Shown here: piece by piece, positions 42,253 to 51,689 of the stretch | How the letters are laid out: each line of letters opens with the position of its first letter | Position numbering within the stretch: the first letter of the stretch is position 1 | From: Bacillus solitudinis | Lineage (GTDB): Bacteria; Bacillota; Bacilli; Bacillales; Bacillaceae_D | Assembly (NCBI RefSeq): GCF_002797395.1 | Contig: NZ_KZ454943.1 | Span: 3,075,966 to 3,139,965 of the forward strand | Length of the DNA stretch: 64,000 bases | Direction of reading: 5' to 3' | Notes under the pieces: model-generated | Told to the model about the DNA's origin: nothing | Databases searched by the model: none | The model's input: only the letters and a program-made list of their open reading frames with translations | Translations under genes and position numbers: made by a program

Positions 42253-43023
42253 ATGAGAAAAATGATTTGGCAGATGATGTTCTTTGCCTTGAGTGTACTC
42301 GTGATGACGGGCTGTAATTTAGTAACGTATGAAGAAAACGAAACCTTGTCGATCTCAACAGATGGAATTACTGAATTTCGTGTGAATCAAGATGAAGGGG
42401 ATGTCTCCATTATAGGAGAGGAAGGGCTAGAGGAGATTGAAGTGAATGCAACGTATAGCGTTGTAGGTGAGGATATGGATGAAGCACGCATTTTCAAACA
42501 AAATCATACGATGATACGGTTAGAGGGCGAGGGGGCAACCGCCCATTTAACAACTTCAATTAAAAGAGGCTCCCAGAAAGAACAAGGAAATATCCACATA
42601 GATATCCGCGTTCCAGCAGATATTTCGTTGGTATTCTCTCAAAACGAAGGGGAACTCACCATCCAAAACCTTCAAAATGAAATGACCCTTCAGCATGGTA
42701 CTGGGGGAATCAACCTCGTAAATATTTCTGGACAAATCCAGCTAACAGATGGTGCTGGAAATATCACAGCTGAACGATTAAATGGAAGTACTTCAATTAC
42801 TAATAATAACGGAACATTAATCGTGAATGATTCCAAAGGTGAATTGTCTATTTTATCTGGGGCTGGGGATGTTCAGGTTCAAGAGTTTAAGGGACCAGTT
42901 ACCATTCGTAGTGGGTCAGGAGACGTTGATATTCAAGCGATTGATGGTGATGTAACGATTACTGGTAATAGTGGAGGAAAGTTAACGATAGCAGATGTTG
43001 CCGGGACAATTATCGAACCATAA
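42253..43023 (+). CDS. DUF4097-type lipoprotein with beta-helix repeats
   Basis: The 256-residue product has a lipoprotein signal with lipobox MTGC (Cys21). The mature domain consists of repeating short beta strands (GGINLVNISGQI, GAGNITAERLNGS, GAGDVQVQEFKGP, GSGDVDIQAIDGD), the right-handed beta-helix pattern of DUF4097/adhesin-like proteins. These may be bacterial surface or envelope-stress proteins; the role is unknown. ACAGGAGCG precedes the ATG. Confidence 0.8.
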   Translation: MRKMIWQMMFFALSVLVMTGCNLVTYEENETLSISTDGITEFRVNQDEGDVSIIGEEGLEEIEVNATYSVVGEDMDEARIFKQNHTMIRLEGEGATAHLTTSIKRGSQKEQGNIHIDIRVPADISLVFSQNEGELTIQNLQNEMTLQHGTGGINLVNISGQIQLTDGAGNITAERLNGSTSITNNNGTLIVNDSKGELSILSGAGDVQVQEFKGPVTIRSGSGDVDIQAIDGDVTITGNSGGKLTIADVAGTIIEP

Positions 43024-43052
43024 TAATCGTATGGGAATAAATGTAGGATGTT

Positions 43053-43088
43053 TAAAGCAGCTATCTGCTACATGGTGAAGCTAGCTGC
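43053..43088 (+). terminator. Hairpin behind the lipoprotein gene
   Basis: AGCAGCTA pairs exactly with TAGCTGCT around an 18-base loop. The T-tract is poor (GATGATTTTC), so termination efficiency is uncertain. Confidence 0.5.
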
Positions 43089-43130
43089 TGAACGATGATT
43101 TTCTATTTATAAATAATCAACATTCAAACG

Positions 43131-43159
43131 TTGACATAATGACCTTTCCTAGATAAAAT
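43131..43159 (+). promoter_or_regulatory. Sigma-A promoter of the sulfate operon
   Basis: TTGACA at 43131-43136 and TAAAAT at 43154-43159 are separated by 17 bases. The 90-base leader that follows contains TTACAAGGAATTAAAG (near 43186-43201), resembling part of a CymR box; I do not see an S-box riboswitch. Confidence 0.75.
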
Positions 43160-43258
43160 ACAATTAAACTAATAAATCATATCAAATTACAAGGAATTAA
43201 AGTAAAAGGTAGTTTTTATTATCGGTAACTAAAAAATAAAAGGAGGAGGGATAAGTCA

Positions 43259-43990
43259 ATGAGTTATGCTTTTGACACAATGCGTGAGACTGACTATGAA
43301 ACCTTGAATAACCAACTAGAACGTAAAGATAGTCTTGAAGTTTTAAAATGGGCTTATCAAACGTTTGGTGATGATCTTGTTTATTCCTGTAGCTTCGGTG
43401 CTGAAGGTATGGTGCTAATAGACCTTATTAGTAAAATCAAAAAAGATGCCTCAATTATCTTTCTTGATACGGACTTTCACTTTAAAGAAACGTATGAGTT
43501 AATTGAGCAAGTGAAAGCCCGTTATCCAAAGATGAATATTCAATTAATCAAGCCTGGTTTGACGCCGCAAGAACAAGCGAAAGAGCATGGCGAAGAATTG
43601 TGGCTATCAAATCCAGATAAGTGCTGTGATTTAAGAAAGCTCATTCCACTTCAGCAGGAGTTAGATAAATACTCAGCTTGGATATCGGGATTACGTCGTG
43701 AGCAATCCCCGACGAGAGCGAACACACAATTTGTAAATAAAGACAATCGCTTTAAGTCGATTAAGATTTGCCCACTTATTCACTGGACAGAGGAAGAAAT
43801 TTGGATGTATATCGATTTACACAAACTTCCTTATAATGAATTACATGATAAGAGTTACCCTAGTATTGGCTGTGAGAATTGTACGAAACCAGTAAAAGAA
43901 GGGGAAGACCCAAGAAGTGGTAGATGGGCTAACTCGGAAAAGACAGAATGTGGGTTACATTTATCTCATAATAACGGTAGTGGCATTTAA
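43259..43990 (+). CDS. cysH: Phosphoadenylyl/adenylyl-sulfate reductase
   Basis: The 243-residue enzyme reduces APS or PAPS to sulfite with thioredoxin. It has the Cys pairs KCCDLRK and GCENCTKP that hold a 4Fe-4S cluster, the mark of APS-using and dual-specificity Bacillus enzymes, and the catalytic ECGLH near the C-terminus. [15 protein letters not shown] and [13 protein letters not shown] are nucleotide-binding parts. AAAGGAGGAGGG precedes the ATG. It is the first gene of the sulfate assimilation operon. Confidence 0.93.
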   Translation: MSYAFDTMRETDYETLNNQLERKDSLEVLKWAYQTFGDDLVYSCSFGAEGMVLIDLISKIKKDASIIFLDTDFHFKETYELIEQVKARYPKMNIQLIKPGLTPQEQAKEHGEELWLSNPDKCCDLRKLIPLQQELDKYSAWISGLRREQSPTRANTQFVNKDNRFKSIKICPLIHWTEEEIWMYIDLHKLPYNELHDKSYPSIGCENCTKPVKEGEDPRSGRWANSEKTECGLHLSHNNGSGI

Positions 43991-44037
43991 GTACTAGAGT
44001 GTGCAACAGTACACCAAAAATAGGAGGAATATTAATC

Positions 44038-45183
44038 ATGACAACGATTCAACCACACGGAGGAACACTTATTCAACGCTTTGAGCCAAATTATGATGTT
44101 TCGGCTGTTACTAAAGAAATTAATTTAGATTCGTTTGCATTATCTGATTTAGAGCTTATCGGTATCGGTGCATTTAGCCCACTTACAGGATTTTTAGGTA
44201 AGAATGACTATGAATCTGTGGTGCGTAGCATGCGTTTAGCAGACGGCACTATTTGGAGTATTCCAATTACGTTACCAGTTACGTCTGACGTTGCAGAATC
44301 ACTTGCAACGGGTGAGAAAGTTAAATTAGTTCATAATGGTGAAATATACGGTGTAATTGAAGTGACTGAAGTTTATGAACCAAACAAGAAGGTAGAAGCT
44401 GAAAATGTATACCGCACATCAGATGAGGCACATCCAGGCGTAAAGAAATTATTTGAGCGTCCTGACTTTTATGTTGCTGGACCTATTACACTAACAAAAC
44501 GCCTTCAACGCGACCGTTTCCAAGAATATCATTTGGATCCAGCTGATACGCGTGCAAAGTTTGCAGATCTTGGCTGGAAGCGTGTGGTTGGATTCCAAAC
44601 TCGTAATCCTGTTCACCGTGCACATGAATATATTCAAAAATCTGCACTTGAAATCGTTGATGGCTTGTTCTTGAATCCATTAGTTGGCGAAACGAAGTCA
44701 GATGATATTCCTGCAGATGTTCGTATGGAAAGCTATGAAGTTCTTTTAGAAAAATATTATCCAAAAGACCGTGTATTTTTAGCTGTTTTCCCAGCGGCTA
44801 TGCGTTATGCTGGACCTCGTGAAGCGGTATTTCATGCGACGGTTCGTAAAAACTATGGTTGTACACATTTTATCGTAGGCCGTGATCACGCTGGTGTTGG
44901 TGATTATTATGGTACGTATGATGCGCAGTTGATTTTCCAAGAATTTGAAGAAGGTGAACTTGAAATCATGCCTTTATTCTTTGAACATAGCTTTTATTGC
45001 AAGGCTTGTGGAAACATGGCTTCAACGAAAACATGTCCACATGGTGTGGAAGAACGCGTGATTTTATCGGGAACGAAAGTACGTGAAATGCTTTCAAATG
45101 GGGTTACACCTCCTCCAGAATTTAGCCGCAAAGAAGTAGTTGAAGTGCTCATTCGTGGAATGAAAGAAAAGGTAGAAGTGTAA
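44038..45183 (+). CDS. sat: Sulfate adenylyltransferase
   Basis: The 381-residue ATP sulfurylase makes APS from sulfate and [13 protein letters not shown] and [12 protein letters not shown] are catalytic motifs; the C-terminal zinc site ([18 protein letters not shown]) is typical of prokaryotic single-domain Sat. ATG 44038 is used because ATAGGAGGAA lies just before it; the longer frame from GTG 43999 is not supported. Confidence 0.94.
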   Translation: MTTIQPHGGTLIQRFEPNYDVSAVTKEINLDSFALSDLELIGIGAFSPLTGFLGKNDYESVVRSMRLADGTIWSIPITLPVTSDVAESLATGEKVKLVHNGEIYGVIEVTEVYEPNKKVEAENVYRTSDEAHPGVKKLFERPDFYVAGPITLTKRLQRDRFQEYHLDPADTRAKFADLGWKRVVGFQTRNPVHRAHEYIQKSALEIVDGLFLNPLVGETKSDDIPADVRMESYEVLLEKYYPKDRVFLAVFPAAMRYAGPREAVFHATVRKNYGCTHFIVGRDHAGVGDYYGTYDAQLIFQEFEEGELEIMPLFFEHSFYCKACGNMASTKTCPHGVEERVILSGTKVREMLSNGVTPPPEFSRKEVVEVLIRGMKEKVEV

Positions 45184-45205
45184 GAGTAGAAAGGGTGAAA
45201 AAAAG

Positions 45206-46282
45206 ATGCTGACAGTTGCAGCCTTTACCATTGCTTTATTTTTTGCGATGAATATTGGAGCGAGTGGGACGGCTGCTGCAATGGGACCAGCCTATGGCAG
45301 TGGAGCAATTCCGAAGAAAAGAATAGCCTTGCTTCTTGTTGGTATCTTTGCTTTTTTAGGATCATTAGCAGGTGGAGAAGTTGTTAAAACGATTGGAAGT
45401 GGCATTATTCCAAGCGATATTGCGACTGTTGAGATTGTTGTTATAATTTTAGCTGCAGCATGCTTAACACTCTTCATTTCAAACCTTATCGGCATTCCCC
45501 TATCAACGAGTGAAGTAGTTGTTGGAGCAATTGTCGGTGCAGGTATTGCGTTTCAAACGTTATACATTGAACGTGTTATTCTTATTGTTTCTTTTTGGGT
45601 AATTGTCCCGATTGTTGCATTTGGTATTTCTTATTTCATTGGAAAACTTGTTCGCATGGCCGAGGGGAAATGGGAGTCATTAACCGGAAAAGGGAAATGG
45701 CGCCGTCCCCTCGTCTTACTTTTAATTATTAGTGGATGCCTTGAAGCATATGCAGCAGGGATGAATAATGTCGCGAATGCTGTTGGACCATTAGTGGGAG
45801 CAGGATTAATTGATTTGGAGACGGCTGTACTCGTTGGAGGGATTTTTGTTGGGCTGGGTGCTTTACTACTTGGCGGAAAAGTAATCGAAACAAACGGAAA
45901 GAAGATTACGAGACTTTCTCTCTTGCAAGGAAGTGCGGTTTCAGTGACAGGCGGTACACTTGTCATTTTTGCTTCAATCTTTGGTTTCCCTATACCTCTT
46001 ACTCAAGTTACCACTTCTGCAATTGTTGGCATGGGGACAGCAGATAATGGTTTTCGATTATGGCAAAAAAGCATCTTGAAGCAAATCATTAAAGTATGGA
46101 TAGTTTCGCCTGTTTTTTCACTTGTGATGTCATATGGTCTTATCTTATTATTTATTAAGGCTGATTATTATACATTTGTTGTTGTTATTAGTGTATTCAT
46201 TGCAACAATTGGTTCATATAGTTTATACCATTCAACAAGGATTGAGAGAAGAACCACCTATGATGACGGTGGAGGAATATGA
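45206..46282 (+). CDS. cysP: Sulfate permease CysP (PiT family)
   Basis: The 358-residue membrane protein with about 11 spans belongs to the inorganic phosphate transporter (PiT) family, with the two signature repeats (FFAMNIGASGTAAAMGPA and AAGMNNVANAVGPLVGAG). In B. subtilis CysP of this family imports sulfate, and the position between sat and cysC supports that use. AAAGGGTG precedes the ATG. Confidence 0.88.
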   Translation: MLTVAAFTIALFFAMNIGASGTAAAMGPAYGSGAIPKKRIALLLVGIFAFLGSLAGGEVVKTIGSGIIPSDIATVEIVVIILAAACLTLFISNLIGIPLSTSEVVVGAIVGAGIAFQTLYIERVILIVSFWVIVPIVAFGISYFIGKLVRMAEGKWESLTGKGKWRRPLVLLLIISGCLEAYAAGMNNVANAVGPLVGAGLIDLETAVLVGGIFVGLGALLLGGKVIETNGKKITRLSLLQGSAVSVTGGTLVIFASIFGFPIPLTQVTTSAIVGMGTADNGFRLWQKSILKQIIKVWIVSPVFSLVMSYGLILLFIKADYYTFVVVISVFIATIGSYSLYHSTRIERRTTYDDGGGI

Positions 46283-46338
46283 TAGAATGGTAGGTAGTTT
46301 AGTTTGGAAAATTAGAATATAGGTGGAGGTAGACTAAC

Positions 46339-46947
46339 TTGTCTGATTCAAATATTGTCTGGCATGAGACCACAGTAAAGAAAGAAGAACGTCAAGCTCG
46401 AAACAATCATAAAAGCTGTATCCTTTGGTTTACAGGCTTATCTGGGGCGGGGAAATCAACCCTTGCTAATGCACTAGAACATACATTATTTGCTCGTGGT
46501 TATAATAGCTATGTTTTAGATGGTGATAACGTTCGTCATGGCTTAAATAAGGGCTTAGGATTTAGTGATGAAGACCGTAAAGAAAACATTCGCCGTATCG
46601 GTGAAGTAGCTAAGCTATTTGTTGATGCGGGAACGATTGTTTGTACAGCCTTTATTTCACCTTTTAAGGAAGATCGTGACCGTGTTCGTGAACTAGTTGA
46701 AGAAGGCGAGTTCATTGAAGTATATGTTCGTTGTTCTTTAGAAGCATGTGAAAGCCGTGATCCTAAAGGGTTGTATAAAAAAGCCCGTACAGGTGAAATT
46801 CCTTCATTTACAGGAATAAGTTCTCCATATGAAGAGCCTGAAAATCCTGAAATAACCGTTGATTCTGACCAAATTAGTATTGAAGAATCAGTTAATCAAA
46901 TTATTGCCTACTTAGTTGAAAAAAACATTCTCGCGAAAGAGGTTTGA
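46339..46947 (+). CDS. cysC: Adenylyl-sulfate kinase
   Basis: The 202-residue enzyme phosphorylates APS to PAPS. It has the P-loop [11 protein letters not shown], the DGDNVRHGL and the lid/KNxD-like region [22 protein letters not shown]. The start is TTG 46339, supported by GGAGGT (46325-46330) eight bases upstream; no ATG fits. Presence of cysC beside an APS-capable CysH means both APS and PAPS may serve. Confidence 0.93.
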   Translation: MSDSNIVWHETTVKKEERQARNNHKSCILWFTGLSGAGKSTLANALEHTLFARGYNSYVLDGDNVRHGLNKGLGFSDEDRKENIRRIGEVAKLFVDAGTIVCTAFISPFKEDRDRVRELVEEGEFIEVYVRCSLEACESRDPKGLYKKARTGEIPSFTGISSPYEEPENPEITVDSDQISIEESVNQIIAYLVEKNILAKEV

Positions 46948-46951
46948 AAAC

Positions 46952-48574
46952 ATGGCCTATGAAAAAATTTGGGCAAATGAGCCTGACCAGTTAAGCAAAG
47001 ATGAGCTACGTAAACTTGAAAAAGACGGTTTAGACATTTTAAATGACATTGAAAAGTATGCAGAAGGCGGATTTGATTCAATTCCTAAAGAGGATTGGAG
47101 TCTATTTAAGTGGGCAGGTCTTTATTTGCAAAAGCCTAAAGAAGCTGGCTATTGGATGATGCGCGTCAACATTCCTTCTGGGGTTATTACTAATGAGCAA
47201 GCGGAAGTTCTAGCAGGTATCGGAAAAGATTATGGGCGAGATGTCATTGATATTACAACGCGCCAAGCAATCCAATACCATTGGTTAACAATCGAACAAA
47301 TCCCTGATATTTACAAGCGCTTAGAAAGTGTAAACTTATCAGCTGTTGGTGCTTGTGGAGATATTCCTCGGACAATCGTTGGTAATCCTTTAGCAGGGCT
47401 TGACCCGAACGAACTGATGGACACTCGTGAAATTGTTGAAGATGTATATCGCTTTTTCCAACGTAACCCAGACTTTTCAAACCTACCTCGTAAGTTTAAA
47501 ATGTCGATTTCTGCAAATGTACATAATGCTGGTCATGACCGTATTAACTGTGTAGCCTTCACGCCTGCTGTGAAAGAAATTGATGGGGAAGAAGTGATTG
47601 GTTTCCACGTGAAAGTTGGTGGAGGATTATCAGCTAAGCCTTATTTAGCAGAAGAGTTAGATTTGTTTATTCGTCCTGAACAAGTGAAGGCAGTCTCGAT
47701 TGCTATCGCAACGATTTATCGTGATTTTGGTTACCGCCAAAAGCGTCATCGTGCGCGTCTTAAGTTCCTAATCGCTGATTGGGGAGTTGAGAAATTCAAA
47801 GAGAAGTTACTAGAGTATACTGGGGAATTACCATCTAAGGGTATATGTCAACTTAAAGAATGGAACGGTGGCTATTTTTATGGTGTCCATCCACAAAAAC
47901 AAGAAGGATTAAGCTATGTAGGATTCAATGTGCCAGTTGGACGAATGAATTCTGATGAATGGTTTGATTTAGCACGTATTGCAAGAGAGTACGGGAATGG
48001 AGAGATTCGTACATCGAACTCACAAAATCTTATTATTCCAAATGTACCAAATGAGGAAGTGGATGCTCTACTTCAAGAAAAACTATTTGAGCGCATTAAG
48101 CTTGAGCCTAAAAACTTTATCGGTTATTCGGTTTCCTGTACAGGGATTGAGTATTGTAATCTAGCGCTTGTTGAAACTAAAGAAAGAATGCGTCGTGTCG
48201 CTGAGTATTTAGATGAACATGTATCGATTGATGTTCCTGTTCGTATTCATATGATTGGCTGTCCGAACGCCTGTGGACAACGTCAAATTGCTGACATTGG
48301 TTTGCAAGGCGTGAAAATGAAGACAAAAGAAAAAGGCATGGTTGAAGCATTTGAAATTTATGTTGGCGGTACCCTTGAAAAGGATGTCGCTCAGTTTAAT
48401 GAAAAGCTTAAAGGGAAAATCGATGCTGATGAATTAGCACCGGCCCTAGCTGCATTTCTACGTTATTACGAAGAAAATAAAGAAGCGAATGAAGTATTCT
48501 TTGACTTTGCCCAACGTGTAGGTATGGAAGCCCTTCAATCAGCGCTTGATGAAATCCTTAATTTGGCATCATAA
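46952..48574 (+). CDS. Ferredoxin-type sulfite reductase (nitrite/sulfite reductase family)
   Basis: The 540-residue enzyme reduces sulfite to sulfide in six electrons. It has two ferrodoxin-like half domains (YWMMRVNIPSG; YVGFNVPVGRMN) and the siroheme/4Fe-4S cysteines in SVSCTGIEYC and GCPNACGQ. This one-subunit type replaces the NADPH-dependent CysJI of B. subtilis. A nitrite-reducing role cannot be excluded from sequence, but the operon context (after cysC) points to sulfite. AAAGAGGT lies before ATG 46952. Confidence 0.9.
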   Translation: MAYEKIWANEPDQLSKDELRKLEKDGLDILNDIEKYAEGGFDSIPKEDWSLFKWAGLYLQKPKEAGYWMMRVNIPSGVITNEQAEVLAGIGKDYGRDVIDITTRQAIQYHWLTIEQIPDIYKRLESVNLSAVGACGDIPRTIVGNPLAGLDPNELMDTREIVEDVYRFFQRNPDFSNLPRKFKMSISANVHNAGHDRINCVAFTPAVKEIDGEEVIGFHVKVGGGLSAKPYLAEELDLFIRPEQVKAVSIAIATIYRDFGYRQKRHRARLKFLIADWGVEKFKEKLLEYTGELPSKGICQLKEWNGGYFYGVHPQKQEGLSYVGFNVPVGRMNSDEWFDLARIAREYGNGEIRTSNSQNLIIPNVPNEEVDALLQEKLFERIKLEPKNFIGYSVSCTGIEYCNLALVETKERMRRVAEYLDEHVSIDVPVRIHMIGCPNACGQRQIADIGLQGVKMKTKEKGMVEAFEIYVGGTLEKDVAQFNEKLKGKIDADELAPALAAFLRYYEENKEANEVFFDFAQRVGMEALQSALDEILNLAS

Positions 48575-48777
48575 TGAACTTGTATCGTTTTGAAGTTGAA
48601 ACAGAGCAAGATGGGGTACTCTATGTGGTTGTCGCAGCAAGCGATGAACAAACGGCGTTTAATATCGCTGAAATTGAAGTTGAAAAGTATTTTATAAAGC
48701 TTCCAGAATTAAAAAGTGTCACATTACTTGAGAAAAAAGCGATTCGCAAGGCCGCTGGCTTTGTTATTGAATCATAA
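48574..48777 (+). CDS. DUF3906 family small protein
   Basis: The 67-residue product (MNLYRFEVETEQDGVLYVVV) matches DUF3906, short proteins usually encoded behind sulfite reductase in Bacillaceae. It starts on the last base of the sulfite reductase stop (TAATG), so translation is coupled. Its function is unknown; the constant association suggests a sulfur-assimilation accessory role. Confidence 0.8.
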   Translation: MNLYRFEVETEQDGVLYVVVAASDEQTAFNIAEIEVEKYFIKLPELKSVTLLEKKAIRKAAGFVIES

Positions 48778-48815
48778 AAAATGACTTTGGAGGTTACTCC
48801 AGGGTCATTTTTTCC
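48778..48815 (+). terminator. Terminator of the sulfate operon
   Basis: AAAATGAC-ttt-GGAG pairs with CTCC-agg-GTCATTTT, followed by TTT. The stem is interrupted by an internal loop. Confidence 0.85.
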
Positions 48816-48917
48816 GTTTAATTAATCTATCTTGTTGAATAATTTTAATAGGTAATATATAATTTAATCATAACTACCATACTAGTATAATTGCTTTTTT
48901 CAGAGAAAGGAAAGAAG

Positions 48918-49601
48918 ATGAATATGAAAAAGGGAGGAAGAAGTCAGACTTCCACGAGAGAATTCGCTTATCAAGCGATTAAAGAAAAAATTCTTTCGTT
49001 AGAGCTTGAGCCCGCAACGAAAATCTCTGAGAAAGAAATTTCTACTACTCTTCAAGTGAGTAGAACACCAGTAAGAGAGGCTTTTCTAAAACTAGCTCAG
49101 GAGGAACTTTTAGAAATCTTTCCCCAAAGTGGAACGATTGTCTCCCGAATTGATTTAGATCACGTGGAAGAAGCTAGGTTTGTACGAGAAAAATTGGAAA
49201 CTGCGATTGTTCACGACGCATGTCAGAGCTTTCCAGAGGAATATCTATTTCAACTGGAATCAAATGTTGCTACACAAGAAATCTACGTCAAAAAAAGTAA
49301 CTTTACGCGCATGTTTGAGTTAGATGAAGAGTTTCACAAAATTATTTTCTCAGGTTGTGGAAAAAGCAGAACATGGTCGATGATTCAACAAATGAACAAT
49401 CACTTCAAACGCCTGAGAATGTTACGACTATTGGTAAGCAATCTCGACTGGAATATTATCGTTTCACAGCATAAAGAAATTGTTCAACTAATTACGGATA
49501 AGAATGAGCAGAAAGCTAAAGAAGTGATAAAAAAGCATTTACAACTGGTTGTCGTTGAAAAAGCAATATTGATTGCACAGTATCCAAACTATTTTAAGTA
49601 A
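48918..49601 (+). CDS. GntR/FadR family regulator of the hexuronate genes
   Basis: The 227-residue protein has an N-terminal winged helix (REFAYQAIKEKILSLELEP, ISTTLQVSRTPVREAFLKLA) and a C-terminal FCD ligand domain (about 85-225; EEARFVREKLETAIVHDAC, LDEEFHKIIF with metal-binding residues). It directly precedes uxuA and uxuB and likely controls them in response to a uronate-pathway intermediate. ATG 48918 is used with AAAGGAA five bases upstream. TATAAT near 48886 with TTTAAT 17 bases before it is a plausible promoter. Confidence 0.82.
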   Translation: MNMKKGGRSQTSTREFAYQAIKEKILSLELEPATKISEKEISTTLQVSRTPVREAFLKLAQEELLEIFPQSGTIVSRIDLDHVEEARFVREKLETAIVHDACQSFPEEYLFQLESNVATQEIYVKKSNFTRMFELDEEFHKIIFSGCGKSRTWSMIQQMNNHFKRLRMLRLLVSNLDWNIIVSQHKEIVQLITDKNEQKAKEVIKKHLQLVVVEKAILIAQYPNYFK

Positions 49602-49612
49602 GGAGATAAATT

Positions 49613-50686
49613 ATGAAAATATCATTTCGTTGGTTTGGTAGTCAGAATGATAGTGTCACACTAGAACAAATAAAACAAATACCAGGTATGGATGGGGTTG
49701 TTGGTGCTTTGTTTGACGTACCGGTAGGTGAGGTTTGGCCGGTTGAAAAGATTGAAAGCCTGAAAAGGGAAGTTATCGAAAAGGATTTAAATCTTGATGT
49801 GATTGAAAGCGTAAACATCCATGAAGATATTAAACTTGGATTACCATCTAGAGATGTTTATATTGAAAATTATCAAGAAACGATTCGTCGCCTCGCAAAA
49901 GCAGGCATAAAAGTAATTTGTTATAATTTTATGCCGATTTTTGATTGGACACGTTCCGATTTAGCGAAAGAGCTACCTGATGGATCGACAGCACTTGCTT
50001 ATGAAAAAGCAAAGATTGAACAAGTTGACCCCACGTTACTCGCAGAACAAATTGAAGAAAATTCAAATGGATTTTCTTTACCAGGTTGGGAACCCGAACG
50101 CTTAAAGACAATAAAAACGCTTTTTAAGTTATACAAGAACGTAACGGAAGAGGACTTATTTAATCATCTACAATACTTCCTTGAAAAGGTGATTCCGGTT
50201 GCCGAAGAATGTGATGTAAAACTAGCGATTCATCCCGATGATCCACCTTGGTCTGTATTTGGATTACCGCGTATTGTAAAGAATAAGAAAAACCTTGAAC
50301 GGATTGTCTCCTTGGTTGATAGTCCTGCTAATGGGTTAACGCTGTGCTCCGGGTCTCTAGGAGCAAACCCTGACAATGACCTTCCAGACATATTCCGTCA
50401 TTTCTCAGCCATGGGCCGTGTTCCATTTGCTCATGTTCGTAATATTAAGTTTGGAGAAAATGGAGATTTTGCAGAAGCATCTCATCGGGGTTCTGATGGA
50501 TCCTTAGATATTTATGAAATTGTTAAAGCTTTGCATGATACCAACTTTACCGGATACTTAAGACCTGATCATGGTCGTATGATTTGGGGAGAAAGGGCCC
50601 GCCCTGGTTATGGACTTTACGATCGTGCGCTAGGAATCATGTATATTTTAGGAATTTGGGATAGTTTAGATAAAGCAAAAATGTAG
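49613..50686 (+). CDS. uxuA: Mannonate dehydratase
   Basis: The 357-residue TIM-barrel enzyme converts D-mannonate into 2-keto-3-deoxygluconate in glucuronate degradation. The sequence runs through MKISFRWFGSQNDSV, the metal-binding HPDDPPWSVFGLPRI and HVRNIKFGENGDFAE, to LRPDHGRMIWGE, all typical of UxuA. AAGGAG lies before the ATG. It is in one operon with the GntR gene (11 bases) and uxuB (24 bases). Confidence 0.94.
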   Translation: MKISFRWFGSQNDSVTLEQIKQIPGMDGVVGALFDVPVGEVWPVEKIESLKREVIEKDLNLDVIESVNIHEDIKLGLPSRDVYIENYQETIRRLAKAGIKVICYNFMPIFDWTRSDLAKELPDGSTALAYEKAKIEQVDPTLLAEQIEENSNGFSLPGWEPERLKTIKTLFKLYKNVTEEDLFNHLQYFLEKVIPVAEECDVKLAIHPDDPPWSVFGLPRIVKNKKNLERIVSLVDSPANGLTLCSGSLGANPDNDLPDIFRHFSAMGRVPFAHVRNIKFGENGDFAEASHRGSDGSLDIYEIVKALHDTNFTGYLRPDHGRMIWGERARPGYGLYDRALGIMYILGIWDSLDKAKM

Positions 50687-50710
50687 GGCCAATGATAAGG
50701 AGTGAGTATA

Positions 50711-51556
50711 GTGTTGGAACAACGTGATTCTTTACAAAACAAGGTTGCTGTAATTACAGGTGGAGGTGGCGTTCTTTGTGGATGCATGGCGAAAGAGCTT
50801 GGTAGACAAGGAATGAAGGTTGCCATCCTAAATAGAACGTTTGAGAAAGCGGTTAATGTTGTCGAAGAAATTAAAGCAATTGGTGGCAATGCATTAGCTG
50901 TGCAATGTGATGTAACTGATAAGAACAGTGTGGTGAAGGCACATGATGCTGTTATTGAAACATACGGACAAGTGGATGTATTAATTAATGGTGCTGGTGG
51001 GAATCACCCAAAAGGAAGTACGACGAATGAAACATTAAAACTTGAGGATATCAATAATGAAGGTATTGTAAGCTTTTATGATTTAACTGCGGAAGGATTT
51101 GACTTTGTCTTTAATTTAAATATCATTGGCACATTAATCCCGACTCAAGTTTTTTCAAAAAGCATGTTAGGGAAAAAAGGGTCCGTGATTAATATCTCAT
51201 CGATGAGTGCCCCTTCTCCAATGACGAAAGTACCTGCCTATAGCTCAGCTAAGGCTGCAATTAATAATTTAACACAATGGTTAGCGGTACATATGGCCGA
51301 GAGCGGAATTCGTGTGAACGCCATTGCTCCTGGATTCTTTTTGACGGAGCAAAATCGCAAGCTTTTATTGAAAGAGGATGGAGGTTATACAGAAAGAACA
51401 GAGAAAATTATTAATCATACTCCAATGAGACGACTCGGGAAACCCGAAGATTTACTTGGAACGCTCCTATGGCTTCTTGACGAGAGAGCGAGTGGCTTTG
51501 TAACAGGTATTAGTGTGCCAGTCGATGGGGGGTTCATGGCCTACTCTGGTGTTTAA
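50711..51556 (+). CDS. uxuB: D-mannonate oxidoreductase, SDR family (UxuB/YjmF type)
   Basis: The 281-residue short-chain dehydrogenase reversibly interconverts fructuronate and mannonate with NAD(P). It has a Rossmann loop [26 protein letters not shown], catalytic SSMSAPSP and PAYSSAKAA (YxxxK). This is the Bacillus UxuB, not related to the long-chain enzyme of E. coli. GTG 50711 is chosen because AAGGAG ends eight bases upstream, covering GTG 50702. No uxaC or transporter follows here. Confidence 0.88.
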   Translation: MLEQRDSLQNKVAVITGGGGVLCGCMAKELGRQGMKVAILNRTFEKAVNVVEEIKAIGGNALAVQCDVTDKNSVVKAHDAVIETYGQVDVLINGAGGNHPKGSTTNETLKLEDINNEGIVSFYDLTAEGFDFVFNLNIIGTLIPTQVFSKSMLGKKGSVINISSMSAPSPMTKVPAYSSAKAAINNLTQWLAVHMAESGIRVNAIAPGFFLTEQNRKLLLKEDGGYTERTEKIINHTPMRRLGKPEDLLGTLLWLLDERASGFVTGISVPVDGGFMAYSGV

Positions 51557-51564
51557 CATAGAGT

Positions 51565-51640
51565 AGAGGGCACTGAAAAAGGTACGTTTTTTACCTTTTC
51601 CAGTGCCCTTTAAGCAACATGTGGAGCCATTGCTACTTCC
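51565..51640 (-). repeat. Dispersed palindromic repeat, copy D (reverse orientation)
   Basis: AGAGGGCACTGAAAAAGGTA at 51565-51584 pairs with TACCTTTTCCAGTGCCCTTT at 51592-51611, then AAGCAACATGTGGAGCCATTG follows. The reverse complement aligns with the copies at 34116 and 41281. It lies right behind uxuB and likely terminates transcription. A second hairpin (AAGGGAC...GTCCTTTTTTT, about 51653-51690) follows. Confidence 0.7.
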
Positions 51641-51689
51641 TCGAATCTGCTAAAGGGACTTTTTCAATGGTCTCAAAATTGTCCTTTTT

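Noticed and set aside
46134-46322. ORF overlapping the end of cysP, ending MVGSLVWKIRI
   Set aside because: Mostly out-of-frame reading of cysP; the remaining 20 codons lack a ribosome binding site.
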